This document shows positions 1 through 9,357 of a stretch of 36,737 bases of DNA, piece by piece; within the stretch, counting starts at the first letter, position 1; the number at the start of each line of letters is the position of its first letter. Where the stretch lies: NCBI GenBank assembly GCA_043808235.1, contig JAZDFC010000030.1, positions 1-36,737 of the forward strand, read 5' to 3'. This DNA comes from JAZDFC01 sp043808235. GTDB taxonomy: Bacteria; Bacteroidota; Ignavibacteria; Ignavibacteriales; Melioribacteraceae. The notes under the pieces are model-generated. The model saw only the letters and a list, made by a program, of their open reading frames with translations, was not told where the DNA came from and did no database searches. Position numbers and translations under genes: made by a program.

Positions 1-126
1 AACATAAAAAATCTTTTCAACTACAATTATGTCGAAATGATTGGCAATATTTCTCCCATCCGTAATATTTCCTTAAATTTGGAAACAATTTTTTGATTTC
101 CATTTATTGTCCAAAGGATTTTTAGA

Positions 127-1482
127 ATGTTTGTTGATACACACGCCCATTTATTTTACCCGAATTTTAACGGCGAAGTAGAGCAAGTGATTGAACGGGC
201 GGCAAATGCCGGCGTCGATTACGTGATTGTCCCTGCTACCAATATCACTTCTTCTGTTCAGGCTATAGAACTTGCAGATAGATTTGAAAAGGTTTATGCC
301 ACTGTTGGAGTCCATCCCCATGACACAAAGGATTGGGAAGATAGTCTATTAATAAAGCTCGAAGAACTTGCAAAGCATAAAAAGGTTGTTGCGATTGGTG
401 AAATTGGATTGGATTATTTTTACGATTTCTCACCGCGCGATAAACAAATTCATGCTTTGGAATCTCAAATTGAACTTGCCATACAAACGGGGCTTCCTAT
501 TATTATTCATAACCGTGAATCGAATGATGATATTATGGGGTTTGCTCGAAAATACAAAAACAAAATACGAGCTCAGCACCATTGCTTTGCAGGCTCCATT
601 GACGATGCACAAGAATTGATCGGGATGAAACATTATATCTCGTTCACCGGTAACATCACATTTACAAAATTTGATAATATCCGAAAGACACTTTCGGGAA
701 TTGATATTGAAAGTTTACTTCTCGAAACAGACTCACCCTTTATGGCACCGGTTCCATATCGCGGGAAAAGAAATGAACCTGCCTTCATTTCATTAGTTGC
801 TGAAAAGGTAGCCGAGGTTCATAATCTTTCAATCGATGATGTTGCCCGGACTACTTCGCACAATGCGTTTCGACTCTTTGGAATAGGAGAGAAAGCAAAT
901 CCTGCAATTACTTATAAAATTGGTAACTCACTGTATGTCAATGTGACCAATCGTTGCAACGCCGACTGTGTGTTTTGTGATCGGAAAGGCGAGGCCATTA
1001 TTAAAGGCTATAATTTAAAAATGAATAAGTCGGAGGAACCTGAGGCGGAAGAATATATTAAAGAAATCGATGACCCGAAAAAATTTGATGAAATAGTATT
1101 CTGTGGATATGGCGAACCGACGATTCGATGGGAGGTTGTAAAAAAAGTGGCCAAATGGGTGAAAGAGAACGGAGGAAAGACAAGAATTAATACCGATGGT
1201 CATGGAAACGTTATTAACAAAAGGGATATCACTCCCGAATTAAGCGGATTGCTCGATGTCGTTTCAATCAGCCTAAATTCAACAGATCCGGTACAGTATG
1301 CAGAGCTTATGAGAGTTGATCAATCAATGTTTTACGAAATGATTGAATTTGCAAAGAAAGCTAAAAATTATTCATCTGTTGTTATGACGGCCGTGACAGT
1401 TCCCGATGTTGATCTCGATAAAGCAAGAGTTTTTGTTGAAAATGAAATTGGCGTGCAGTTTAGAGAAAGAGAATATTTTTGA
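127..1482 (+). CDS. TatD family hydrolase fused to a TatD-linked radical SAM domain
   Basis: The first ~255 residues form a TatD-type metal-dependent DNase barrel. The N-terminal HAH pair (H6, H8), the GEIGLDYF glutamate, the IIHNRES and HHCF histidines and the LLETDSPF aspartate are the expected metal ligands. The remainder is a compact radical SAM domain with the CxxxCxxC cluster motif at C277, C281 and C284, followed by a glycine-rich GYGEPT stretch that fits SAM binding. Small radical SAM proteins linked to or fused with TatD are a known family of unknown reaction, so the fusion is real biology and not a misassembly. The start is the ATG at 127 with AAGGA upstream. The next gene follows after about 50 bases on the same strand. 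The hydrolase chemistry is confident; the substrate and the role of the radical SAM half are unknown. Confidence 0.9.
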   Translation: MFVDTHAHLFYPNFNGEVEQVIERAANAGVDYVIVPATNITSSVQAIELADRFEKVYATVGVHPHDTKDWEDSLLIKLEELAKHKKVVAIGEIGLDYFYDFSPRDKQIHALESQIELAIQTGLPIIIHNRESNDDIMGFARKYKNKIRAQHHCFAGSIDDAQELIGMKHYISFTGNITFTKFDNIRKTLSGIDIESLLLETDSPFMAPVPYRGKRNEPAFISLVAEKVAEVHNLSIDDVARTTSHNAFRLFGIGEKANPAITYKIGNSLYVNVTNRCNADCVFCDRKGEAIIKGYNLKMNKSEEPEAEEYIKEIDDPKKFDEIVFCGYGEPTIRWEVVKKVAKWVKENGGKTRINTDGHGNVINKRDITPELSGLLDVVSISLNSTDPVQYAELMRVDQSMFYEMIEFAKKAKNYSSVVMTAVTVPDVDLDKARVFVENEIGVQFREREYF

Positions 1483-1531
1483 TAAACAGAGAACGCATGA
1501 GGTATTTAATTTTTCATAGGTCTTATTTTTG

Positions 1532-2944
1532 ATGAAAACAATTTTAATAATAGTTTTCCTTTTTTTTTCATCGGTTTTCTTTTCGCAGAACTTTATCTCC
1601 AATAAAGTAGATAGTTTGCTCTCGGACAAATTTTTTGAGTCGGTATCATTCTCTGTTAATATTTATGATTTGACGACACAGACGGAATTGTATCAACGAA
1701 ACAAAAAATTACTTCTCACCCCGGCATCAAACATGAAGATTTTAACATCTGCTGCCGGATTACTTTTCCTTGGACCCGAATATAATTTTCAAACTTCGAT
1801 ATATTACACCGGAGAAATAGACGATGATGAAATTGAAGGTGATTTGTATTTCATTGGCGGCTGCGATCCCGAATTTAATATGGACAATTTAAGAAAAATG
1901 ATCCGCCAAATAAAAAGTCTTGGAGTCGATGAAATAGATGGCAATATTTATGGCGATGTTTCCATGATGGATTCCCTTTATTGGGGAAAGGGATGGATGT
2001 GGGATGATGACCCCGGATCATACGTTCCATATTTGAATCCATTAACTATCAACAATGCATCAATCAAAATTGCATACAAACCGGGCAAAATTGGTGAACC
2101 GGCTGAAATTACTTTACTCCACGATCCGGGTTATATCCCGGTGATTAATAACTCAATTACGGTTGAGGATGATACTTCCGATTTTTCCGTCACCAGGAAT
2201 TGGATTGAAAAAAAGGATGAAATTATTGCAACCGGAAAATTATCAATTACCGCAAGCACCGATTCTGTGGAAGTTAATTTAACACGGCCCGCAGAATATT
2301 TCATGCATCTTGTTTGCCAGTTGTTTGAAGAAGAAGGAATAGACTTTGGCGGCGAAATAAATTATGCTGCTACTCCACGGGAAGCAGTCATGCTCAGTAA
2401 AAATGAAAGGCCGTATAAAGAAATAATCACTGCCTTAAATAAAAACAGCAATAATTTAAACGCTGAGATGACTCTCCGTGCGCTGGCAAGTAAACATTTT
2501 TGCAAACCAGCCTCCGCAGAAAATGGCCTCAAAATGATTGACAGCTTAGTTACACTCATCGGTTTAAATCCCGAATATTATTCTTTCGCTGATGGATCGG
2601 GGATATCAAGTTACAACCTCATTTCGACAGAATTGTTGTTGGAGATTTTAAAAAATTTCTATTTTCATCATCCGGAACTTTATAAGATTCTGTTTGAATC
2701 ATTTCCAGTTGCGGGAATTGATGGTACCCTGGCAAACCGGATGAAGGATTGTGCGTGCATCGGAAATGTGCATGCAAAAACAGGCACTAAATCAGTTGCC
2801 AGTTCGCTCTCCGGTTATTTAAATTCGAAGAATGATCACAATATTGTATTTTCAATCATATTCGAGAATTTTTTAGAGGAAGTTAACACTGCCCGCAAAA
2901 TTCAGGATGAAATCTGTAAAATACTTTGCGAAGCTGAAATTTAA
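1532..2944 (+). CDS. dacB: D-alanyl-D-alanine carboxypeptidase/endopeptidase, PBP4 type (S13)
   Basis: A penicillin-binding protein of peptidase family S13 that trims or cleaves peptidoglycan cross-links in the periplasm. The ATG at 1532 gives a clear signal peptide (KTILIIVFLFFSSVFFSQ). An in-frame TTG one codon earlier is a less likely start. The three active-site motifs are present and correctly ordered: SNMK (nucleophile S66, K69), SNN at 306-308 and KTG at 416-418, the last within HAKTGTKSVASS. The 470-residue length suits the family, which carries a large insert between the first two motifs. It probably shares a transcript with the TatD fusion upstream and prmA downstream (18-base gap). 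Family identity is firm; whether carboxypeptidase or endopeptidase activity dominates cannot be told. Confidence 0.92.
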   Translation: MKTILIIVFLFFSSVFFSQNFISNKVDSLLSDKFFESVSFSVNIYDLTTQTELYQRNKKLLLTPASNMKILTSAAGLLFLGPEYNFQTSIYYTGEIDDDEIEGDLYFIGGCDPEFNMDNLRKMIRQIKSLGVDEIDGNIYGDVSMMDSLYWGKGWMWDDDPGSYVPYLNPLTINNASIKIAYKPGKIGEPAEITLLHDPGYIPVINNSITVEDDTSDFSVTRNWIEKKDEIIATGKLSITASTDSVEVNLTRPAEYFMHLVCQLFEEEGIDFGGEINYAATPREAVMLSKNERPYKEIITALNKNSNNLNAEMTLRALASKHFCKPASAENGLKMIDSLVTLIGLNPEYYSFADGSGISSYNLISTELLLEILKNFYFHHPELYKILFESFPVAGIDGTLANRMKDCACIGNVHAKTGTKSVASSLSGYLNSKNDHNIVFSIIFENFLEEVNTARKIQDEICKILCEAEI

Positions 2945-2962
2945 AATTAGATAGGAATTGAA

Positions 2963-3811
2963 ATGAAAGAGTACACGAAATTCATTGTAACAACTATTCC
3001 ATATAACCCGGATATCATTGGCGGGATACTATGGGAATTAGATATAAAAGGAATAGAAGAAAAGGAAGCTCATCTTTTTGTTTTTGCTGATTCATCAAGC
3101 ACAGAAATACACGGTCAAATAGAAGGATTGCTGTCATCTCTTCGTAATAACAATATGATTGAATCCTTTACTGTGGAAGAAGAAAAGTTCGAGAATAAAA
3201 ACTGGAACGAAGAATGGGAAAAAAAGTTCGATATAATAAAAGTCACAGAAAGAATTATTATTAGACCGGCATTTAAAAATTATATTCCGAATGAAGGAGA
3301 GATTGTAGTAACAATTATTCCCAAAATGTCTTTCGGAACAGGCGAGCACGAGACAACCAGATTAGTATTAAGTATGATCGATAAATATGTTAAGAAAGAC
3401 GATTTTGTTCTTGATGTAGGAAGCGGGACTGGAATACTTGCCATTACTTCAGTTAAGCTCGGCGCTTCATCCGCTTTAGGAATCGATAATGATGAGTGGT
3501 GTTTATTAAACGGGAAAGAAAATATTGAATTAAACAATCTTGAATCGAAGATTGATATACGCTTATGTAAAATTGATGATGTGGTTGAAACGGGATTCGA
3601 TCTTATAGTGGCTAATATAAATAAGCCCATACTTCTTGAAATTGCGGAAAAAATTTCGCAGAAAGTAAAACAAAGCGGGATTATCATTCTTTCCGGTTTA
3701 TTATTAGAAGATAAAGAACATATAATCCCGCAATATCAAAAATATGGGTTTGCTTTACTCGAACAACAAAAGCAAAATGAATGGGCTATGCTTGTTTTTC
3801 GGAAAGATTAA
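2963..3811 (+). CDS. prmA: Ribosomal protein L11 methyltransferase
   Basis: A cytoplasmic class I SAM-dependent methyltransferase that methylates ribosomal protein L11 on lysines and the N-terminus. The N-terminal third is the substrate-recognition part, with the typical NWNEEWEKKF segment leading to the linker. The catalytic domain shows MSFGTGEHETTR, then motif I LDVGSGTGILAI around residues 150-160, and the ANINKPIL motif IV. At 282 residues it is of normal size. It is the last gene of the left + strand group and ends only two bases from the convergent MarR gene, with no visible terminator hairpin between them. Assignment is confident. Confidence 0.93.
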   Translation: MKEYTKFIVTTIPYNPDIIGGILWELDIKGIEEKEAHLFVFADSSSTEIHGQIEGLLSSLRNNNMIESFTVEEEKFENKNWNEEWEKKFDIIKVTERIIIRPAFKNYIPNEGEIVVTIIPKMSFGTGEHETTRLVLSMIDKYVKKDDFVLDVGSGTGILAITSVKLGASSALGIDNDEWCLLNGKENIELNNLESKIDIRLCKIDDVVETGFDLIVANINKPILLEIAEKISQKVKQSGIIILSGLLLEDKEHIIPQYQKYGFALLEQQKQNEWAMLVFRKD

Positions 3812-3813
3812 AT

Positions 3814-4248
3814 CTATTCCGGATTTTCAAGTTTAGTTAATAATTTAGCCAATTGTTTTTGCTCTGTTTCCGAATACTTCGAAAAAATCTTCCCTATTGT
3901 TTCATAAAAATGAGGTAGAATTTTTTCGATTCGTTCCTTTCCAGTAGGTGTTAAATGAGCAAAGATCATTCTTCTATCGTTAGAAGAAAAAACTCTTTTA
4001 ACCAGGTCTTCTTTTTCAAGATTATCAACGACGCATGTAATATTTGCACCGGTGACAAACATGGCTTCGCTAATTTTTTTAAGCGTAAGCGGACCCTTTG
4101 TGTAAAGGAGATTAAGGACGTTGAATTGCGGTACTGTTAACCCCAATTCGAAGATTTTTTTGGCGTAAAAGTTACGAGAATTTTCAAACCCACTCGTTAA
4201 CTTTTCCCAAAGTTCGATTGCGACACTGCTTTTACTTGGTTTTGCCAT
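3814..4248 (-). CDS. MarR family transcriptional regulator
   Basis: A winged-helix repressor or activator of the MarR family. The core LTLKKISEAMFVTGANITCVVDNLEKEDLVKR is the helix-turn-helix, followed by the wing SSNDRRMIFAHLTPTGKE and a C-terminal dimerisation helix. The ATG at 4248 (MAKPSKSS) gives a normal 144-residue MarR. An in-frame extension to 4314 adds a non-conserved leader and is not favoured. It is transcribed away from menF across a shared AT-rich gap holding inverted repeats, so autoregulation or control of the menaquinone operon is plausible but inferred. The ligand cannot be read from the sequence. Confidence 0.9.
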   Translation of the reverse strand: MAKPSKSSVAIELWEKLTSGFENSRNFYAKKIFELGLTVPQFNVLNLLYTKGPLTLKKISEAMFVTGANITCVVDNLEKEDLVKRVFSSNDRRMIFAHLTPTGKERIEKILPHFYETIGKIFSKYSETEQKQLAKLLTKLENPE

Positions 4249-4358
4249 ATGTATTATTTGTTTAGTTATTAAATAATGAATTAATAAATTTGACCATTGA
4301 ATTTTGCGGTACAATTCAAAAGGTCAGTAGAGTAACGAACAAATTTAATAGAAAAAAT

Positions 4359-4417
4359 GTTCATTTCAATGTGTTATTTTCAATATTAAATGAAAATACG
4401 ACAAAATGTAAATGAAC
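4359..4417. promoter_or_regulatory. Candidate operator: nested inverted repeats between marR and menF
   Basis: An inner dyad ATTTTCA (4376-4382) and TGAAAAT (4391-4397) lies within an outer dyad GTTCATTT (4359-4366) and AAATGAAC (4410-4417). The two dyads have nearly the same centre. Such palindromes between divergent genes are typical MarR binding sites, but AT-rich DNA produces dyads by chance, so this is only a candidate. Confidence 0.35.
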
Positions 4418-4511
4418 TAAACTTGGTGTAGAAAAATAAAATATTATTCTAAATTTTGAAATATAATTTAATCAATTATTAACAAGACGCTATGCTTTAA
4501 ATCAAAAAATT

Positions 4512-5954
4512 ATGAGTGTTCCTAATAAATATATTGACAGTCTCATACTATTCATGGATTCGCAAGAGATAAAGTCCCGGCTTTATGCAAACGATTGTTT
4601 AATCAGTTTTCTATACAAACTGGAAGAGTTTGATGTTCAAAAGGTAATAAAGACCATCTCGGCAATGGGTGAAACTTACTTTGTCTGGGCGAAACCTGGC
4701 GACGAGGTATTTTTCATTGGATTTTCACCTTTAATAACTATAAATGTTGATGGATCAAACCGGCTTGCAGACACGGAAAAGCAGATTTTCGAAATTGGGG
4801 ATAAATTATTACATAATTGGGAAGAGTTCGATTTAAAGAATTTACCGTTATTTCTTGGCGGAATGAAATTTTCGTCCGGAAAAACTAGCGATCTCTGGGA
4901 AAACTTTTCAGACTCTGATTGGTTTATCCCCAAATACTTGTTTTTCAATTATAAGGGCAGTTCATATTTTTTATATAATTTTTACAACACAAATAATTTT
5001 TTGCAAAATGTATTAAGCGATCTGGGAAAACCGTTTGATCTAATCCAAAATTTAGATTTCGATAAAAGCGAACCAAGCCTTCCAGAAAAAATATCCGAAG
5101 TTTCCGAAGCAAAAGAAATGTGGTTTAATAAAGTTGAAAGCGCTCTTGAGAGCATACATTTAAACAGATACCAGAAAATTGTATTATCTAGAAAAATTGA
5201 TGTGGGTTTGGATAACAAGCCGGCAATTGATGTGATAATTGAGAAACTTAGTAACAAATATCCTGATTGCTACATCTTTGCCTTTCATAAAAGTAATTCG
5301 GTTTTTTTTGGTGCGTCCCCCGAAAAATTAGCCAGAATTTCGGACGGCTGGATAGAAGCAGATGCTCTTGCGGGATCTACTTCGCGTGGTTCAACTCCCG
5401 AAGATGATGAAATATTCGCAAACTCATTATTGAACAGTGAGAAAAATCTAATTGAGCAAAACGCAGTCGTAAATTTTATTGTAGATTCATTTTCGGATTT
5501 CACCGATGAGATCATTTACGAACCAGTTCCTTTGATTCGAAAATTGCCTAATATTCAGCATCTGTGGACTCCAATCAGGGGGAAACTAAAAGCCAAAAAA
5601 TCAGTTTTCTCTATCTTAAAAGAGATTCATCCAACTCCGGCAATATGCGGAGTTCCGTGGTCAACGGCATTAACGCATATTATTGAAATGGAAAATTACG
5701 ACCGGGGCTTATTCACCGGAATTATAGGATGGTTTAATTTCGAGTGCGAGGGGGAGTTTGCCGTGGCAATACGCTCTGCTCTTTTAAAAGATAAACTACT
5801 CCATGTTTTTGCCGGCTGCGGAATAGTGAAAGGCTCCAATCCCGAACAAGAATATGAAGAGACAGACTTAAAATTAAATGCCGTTTTAACATTGTTTGAA
5901 AATGAAAAAACTAATAAATCGAAACACCCTTTGGACACAGGTATTTGTAAATAA
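4512..5954 (+). CDS. menF: Isochorismate synthase
   Basis: A chorismate-utilising enzyme that converts chorismate to isochorismate, the first committed step of menaquinone synthesis. The C-terminal half carries the chorismate-binding fold: KIVLSRKIDV, the ALAGSTSRG motif, HPTPAICGVPWSTA and the metal-binding GIIGWFN...GEFAVAIRSA stretch. The N-terminal ~200 residues are weakly conserved, as is usual for MenF. At 480 residues it is normal or slightly long. It opens the menaquinone operon. Its 3' end overlaps menD by 53 bases, which implies translational coupling and argues for MenF over a salicylate or siderophore isochorismate synthase. Confidence 0.93.
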   Translation: MSVPNKYIDSLILFMDSQEIKSRLYANDCLISFLYKLEEFDVQKVIKTISAMGETYFVWAKPGDEVFFIGFSPLITINVDGSNRLADTEKQIFEIGDKLLHNWEEFDLKNLPLFLGGMKFSSGKTSDLWENFSDSDWFIPKYLFFNYKGSSYFLYNFYNTNNFLQNVLSDLGKPFDLIQNLDFDKSEPSLPEKISEVSEAKEMWFNKVESALESIHLNRYQKIVLSRKIDVGLDNKPAIDVIIEKLSNKYPDCYIFAFHKSNSVFFGASPEKLARISDGWIEADALAGSTSRGSTPEDDEIFANSLLNSEKNLIEQNAVVNFIVDSFSDFTDEIIYEPVPLIRKLPNIQHLWTPIRGKLKAKKSVFSILKEIHPTPAICGVPWSTALTHIIEMENYDRGLFTGIIGWFNFECEGEFAVAIRSALLKDKLLHVFAGCGIVKGSNPEQEYEETDLKLNAVLTLFENEKTNKSKHPLDTGICK

Positions 5955-7689
5955 ACTCACTAATCTTGGAGTAAGGTATGTTTGTATTTCTCCGGGATCA
6001 AGAAGTACTCCTTTGGTAATTGCTTTTGCAAGTAATAAAAAGATAAAATCTTTTGTTCATGTTGATGAAAGAATCAGTGGTTTTTTTGCGCTAGGTCTAG
6101 CCAAGAAGACCAATTCACCAGTTGCTATTGTAACCACATCCGGTACAGCTGTTGCAGAGCTGTATCCATCCATAATTGAGGCTTACCAGCAAAGAATTCC
6201 ATTGATTATTTGCACAGCAGATAGACCGCCCGAACTCTTCAATAGAGGCGCCAATCAAACCATTAATCAAAGCAATATTTATCAAAATCATATCCGAAAG
6301 TTTTTTGAAGCGGGTATGCCGCAAATTGATGACATTGGCTTATCGCATATCAGCATGATTGCTGCAGATGCTGTGCAAATTTCAACTGTTACTGATCGTG
6401 GACCAGTTCATGTTAATTTCCCATTCAAAGAACCGTTTGAGCAATTTAATTTTACCGACGAAGTTGAAGAAAACATACTTACGAGGTTTTTAAAGATTGA
6501 ACATATTTCACGTTCACTAAATAGCATAAACAATTTTTCTAAGAAATATTTGTTTGAGCTTACAAAAAAAATTACTTCCAACGCTAAAGGAATAATTTAT
6601 TTGGGTCCTGAATTCTACGATGCGAATTTCCTAAAATTGATCAGTCGTCTTTCGGATACAACAAAATATCCTGTATTAGTTGATGGGGCAGGGAATGCAA
6701 GATTTAGTTCAGAACTAACAGCGAAAATAATTACAAACCATACTGCGTTTTTCCGTTCAAAAAAGTTCACACAGGAATTTGATCCGGAAATAATTTTTCA
6801 TTTCGGTTCTGCACCAACTTCCAATATTACTCTTAAAATATTCGAAGTATCAAAAGCAGAAAAAATATTAATCAACGAATACGGAGATTGGAAGGACCCA
6901 TCCGGGACAGCAAAAAAGCTTATTAAAATTACGCCATTCGAATTCTGCATGCAAATTATTACTGAATTAGATAGGAAGAAATTCGAGAGACATTCCACTT
7001 TTTGGATGCGGACATTCCAGTCAACTGAATGCCATTGCGAAGACTTGAAACAAAAGATAATTTCGTCCGCAGAATTTCCTTTTGAGGGAAGAATCGCAAT
7101 CGAATTGATTGAAGCCATGCCTGATAGTGCTAACCTAATGATTTCAAATAGTACCCCGATCCGAGACGTCGATTTTTTTGCTTCGGCTTTGGGTAAGAAA
7201 TTAAACATCTTCACAAACCGCGGTGCGAGCGGTATTGATGGAATTATTTCGACCTCTGCCGGAATTGCTGCCCAATCGAAAGTCTCGACTTTTTTAATTA
7301 TCGGCGATTTATCATTTTATCATGACTTGAATGGATTACTCACATTAAAGAAGTATTCAATTCCTCTAAAAATAATTTTAATAAATAATTCCGGTGGAGG
7401 TATTTTTGAATTCCTCCCGGTGAAAAACGAAAAGAAACATTTCAAGAAATATTTCAAGACCTCGCAGGAAATTCCTTTTTCAAAAATTATAAAAGCTTAT
7501 GGTGGTAATTATTCACTTGCTACCAGCTGGACATCATTTAGAAAATCTATTCGAAATTCATTCAATAATAAGACCTTTTCAGTAATTGAACTGGTTACGG
7601 ATTCAAAAAAATCATTGGATATTCGGAAAAAATATTGGAAGAAAGTGGTTGAACAAACGAACAAACTTTCAAATGATAATTCAGATTGA
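5902..7689 (+). CDS. menD: 2-succinyl-5-enolpyruvyl-6-hydroxy-3-cyclohexene-1-carboxylate synthase
   Basis: A thiamine-diphosphate enzyme that joins isochorismate and 2-oxoglutarate to give SEPHCHC in menaquinone synthesis. The N-terminus has CISPGSRSTPLVIAF and the pyrimidine-domain TTSGTAVAELYPSIIEA. The C-terminal cofactor-binding region is GDLSFYHDLNGLL followed by ILINNSGGGIFEFLP, matching the GDG...N-type diphosphate and metal site. The start is set at the ATG at 5902 (MKKLINRN), two codons inside the frame opened by a TTG at 5896. The gene begins within the menF 3' end and itself overlaps menH by 17 bases. Length (595 residues) is typical. Confidence 0.94.
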   Translation: MKKLINRNTLWTQVFVNKLTNLGVRYVCISPGSRSTPLVIAFASNKKIKSFVHVDERISGFFALGLAKKTNSPVAIVTTSGTAVAELYPSIIEAYQQRIPLIICTADRPPELFNRGANQTINQSNIYQNHIRKFFEAGMPQIDDIGLSHISMIAADAVQISTVTDRGPVHVNFPFKEPFEQFNFTDEVEENILTRFLKIEHISRSLNSINNFSKKYLFELTKKITSNAKGIIYLGPEFYDANFLKLISRLSDTTKYPVLVDGAGNARFSSELTAKIITNHTAFFRSKKFTQEFDPEIIFHFGSAPTSNITLKIFEVSKAEKILINEYGDWKDPSGTAKKLIKITPFEFCMQIITELDRKKFERHSTFWMRTFQSTECHCEDLKQKIISSAEFPFEGRIAIELIEAMPDSANLMISNSTPIRDVDFFASALGKKLNIFTNRGASGIDGIISTSAGIAAQSKVSTFLIIGDLSFYHDLNGLLTLKKYSIPLKIILINNSGGGIFEFLPVKNEKKHFKKYFKTSQEIPFSKIIKAYGGNYSLATSWTSFRKSIRNSFNNKTFSVIELVTDSKKSLDIRKKYWKKVVEQTNKLSNDNSD

Positions 7690-8497
7690 TGGTATTAGTT
7701 TTAATTGTCTTTCCGAGAAGAAAGAGGATTACACCGGTTTAACTCCTGTCGTGTTTTTGCATGGATTCGGAGGCTCAGCAAAAGATTGGCTTTTTCTATT
7801 CAACAAATTGCCAACCAATTACTATCCAATTTCAATTGATTTGATCGGACATAGTGAAAGCTCTTCTCCAAAAGAGATAGAAAAATATTCCACCGATGCA
7901 ATTGTCCGGCAAATAAACAAAATATTCACTGAGTTGAAAATTGCCGGACCCGTTTTGGCCGGGTATTCAATGGGCGGAAGAGTTGCTATTTCTTATACGC
8001 TAAGTAATCCGGATAAAGTAACAGCTTTGATCTTGGAAAGCGCTTCACCCGGGATTCAAACTTCGATTGAGAGGGAGGATAGGATTGCAGCAGATGAATT
8101 GCTTGCTCAAAAAATTGAGAGAGAGGGAATCGAAAAATTTATCGATTACTGGCTGGAGCTTCCTCTTTTTAAATCCCTCAAGAACCTAAAGCCTGAAATT
8201 TTTACCAAACATCGAAATCAAAAATTGCAAAACAATCCATTAGGTTTGGCAAACATTCTTCGTGGCTTCAGTCCCGGAAGAATGAAAAATTATTGGGGCA
8301 CACTTCCAAATATCAAACAAAAAACATTATTGATTTCCGGCAGACTTGACGAAAAGTACACCTCTGTTAACTCAAAAGCGGTTTCATTATTCCCTTATGC
8401 TCATCATGCGATAGTTGAAGATTGCGGACATAATGTTCATTTAGAAAAACCTTCACAATTTATTAAATTAGTATCGGATTTTCTGAATTCACTGTAA
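7673..8497 (+). CDS. menH: 2-succinyl-6-hydroxy-2,4-cyclohexadiene-1-carboxylate synthase (alpha/beta hydrolase)
   Basis: An alpha/beta-hydrolase-fold protein assigned as MenH, which removes pyruvate from SEPHCHC to give SHCHC. It shows the oxyanion segment VFLHGFGGSAKDW, the nucleophile elbow GYSMGG (S99), an acid in SGRLDEKY and the catalytic histidine H253 in GHNVHLEKP. The ATG at 7673 overlaps the menD stop by 17 bases; the frame is open farther upstream but that would only re-read menD in another frame. At 274 residues it is a usual MenH size. Alone, the fold would be ambiguous among hydrolases; the tight placement between menD and menB makes MenH likely. Confidence 0.9.
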   Translation: MIIQIDGISFNCLSEKKEDYTGLTPVVFLHGFGGSAKDWLFLFNKLPTNYYPISIDLIGHSESSSPKEIEKYSTDAIVRQINKIFTELKIAGPVLAGYSMGGRVAISYTLSNPDKVTALILESASPGIQTSIEREDRIAADELLAQKIEREGIEKFIDYWLELPLFKSLKNLKPEIFTKHRNQKLQNNPLGLANILRGFSPGRMKNYWGTLPNIKQKTLLISGRLDEKYTSVNSKAVSLFPYAHHAIVEDCGHNVHLEKPSQFIKLVSDFLNSL

Positions 8498-8523
8498 CAT
8501 CAATTGTTCATGAAGGATTTTTA

Positions 8524-9357
8524 ATGAACGCAAAATGGATTAAAGCAAAGGATTACAAAGATATCATATATGAAAAGATGGACGGCATTGCAAAGATTTC
8601 AATTAACCGGCCCCAGGTTAGGAACTCGTTCCGCCCCGAGACTGTGCTTGAAATGTACGATGCGTTTAATGATGTGAGGGAAGATTCTCAGATTGGAGTA
8701 ATATTTTTAACTGGCGTAGGCCCTTCAAAAGATGGAAAATATTCTTTTTGCTCCGGCGGTGATCAAAAAATTCGCGGCGACAAAGGATATGTTGGTAAAG
8801 ATGGAATACCGCGTTTAAATATTCTTGATGTTCAAAAACAGATTCGAAGTGTCCCCAAGCCGGTGATTGCGCTGGTTGCAGGTTATGCAATCGGAGGCGG
8901 TCATGTTCTTCATGTAGTGTGCGATTTAACTATTGCAGCAGATAATGCAGTTTTCGGGCAGACCGGTCCCAAGGTGGGAAGTTTTGACGGCGGTTTCGGC
9001 GCAAGTTATCTCGCCAGATTAGTAGGACAGAAAAAAGCCCGTGAGATTTGGTACCTTTGCCGGCAATACAATGCCCAGGAAGCATATGAAATGGGACTGG
9101 TAAATAAAATTGTTCCTGTAGAAGAATTAGAATCCGAAGGTATAAAGTGGGCTAAGGAAATTTTAGAGAAGAGCCCTCTTGCCATCCGGTTGTTGAAATC
9201 TGCCTTCAATGCCGAACTTGACGGACAGGCTGGAATTCAGGAACTTGCAGGCAATGCAACATTGTTATACTATATGTCTGACGAAGCCCAGGAAGGAAAG
9301 AAGGCTTACGTCGAGAAACGGAAACCTGATTTTTCAAAATTCCCGAGAGTGCCATAA
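8524..9357 (+). CDS. menB: 1,4-dihydroxy-2-naphthoyl-CoA synthase
   Basis: A crotonase-superfamily enzyme that closes the second ring of o-succinylbenzoyl-CoA to give DHNA-CoA. It carries the MenB-type signatures INRPQVRNSFRP near the N-terminus, FCSGGDQKIRGDKGY for the CoA and oxyanion pocket, AGYAIGGGHVLH and QTGPKVGSFDGGFGASYLAR, and a C-terminal KRKPDFSKFPR. The length of 277 residues is standard. The stop codon shares a base with the start of the following nucleotidyltransferase gene (TAATG at 9355-9359), so the two are translationally coupled although functionally unrelated. Confidence 0.95.
   Translation: MNAKWIKAKDYKDIIYEKMDGIAKISINRPQVRNSFRPETVLEMYDAFNDVREDSQIGVIFLTGVGPSKDGKYSFCSGGDQKIRGDKGYVGKDGIPRLNILDVQKQIRSVPKPVIALVAGYAIGGGHVLHVVCDLTIAADNAVFGQTGPKVGSFDGGFGASYLARLVGQKKAREIWYLCRQYNAQEAYEMGLVNKIVPVEELESEGIKWAKEILEKSPLAIRLLKSAFNAELDGQAGIQELAGNATLLYYMSDEAQEGKKAYVEKRKPDFSKFPRVP

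Noticed and set aside
1..126. Possible end of an upstream gene
   Set aside because: No long open frame enters from the left edge on either strand; it reads as an AT-rich leader of the TatD fusion gene.
4249..4314. N-terminal extension of the MarR protein
   Set aside because: The 22 added residues are hydrophobic and unlike the family, and they would cover most of the proximal promoter region.
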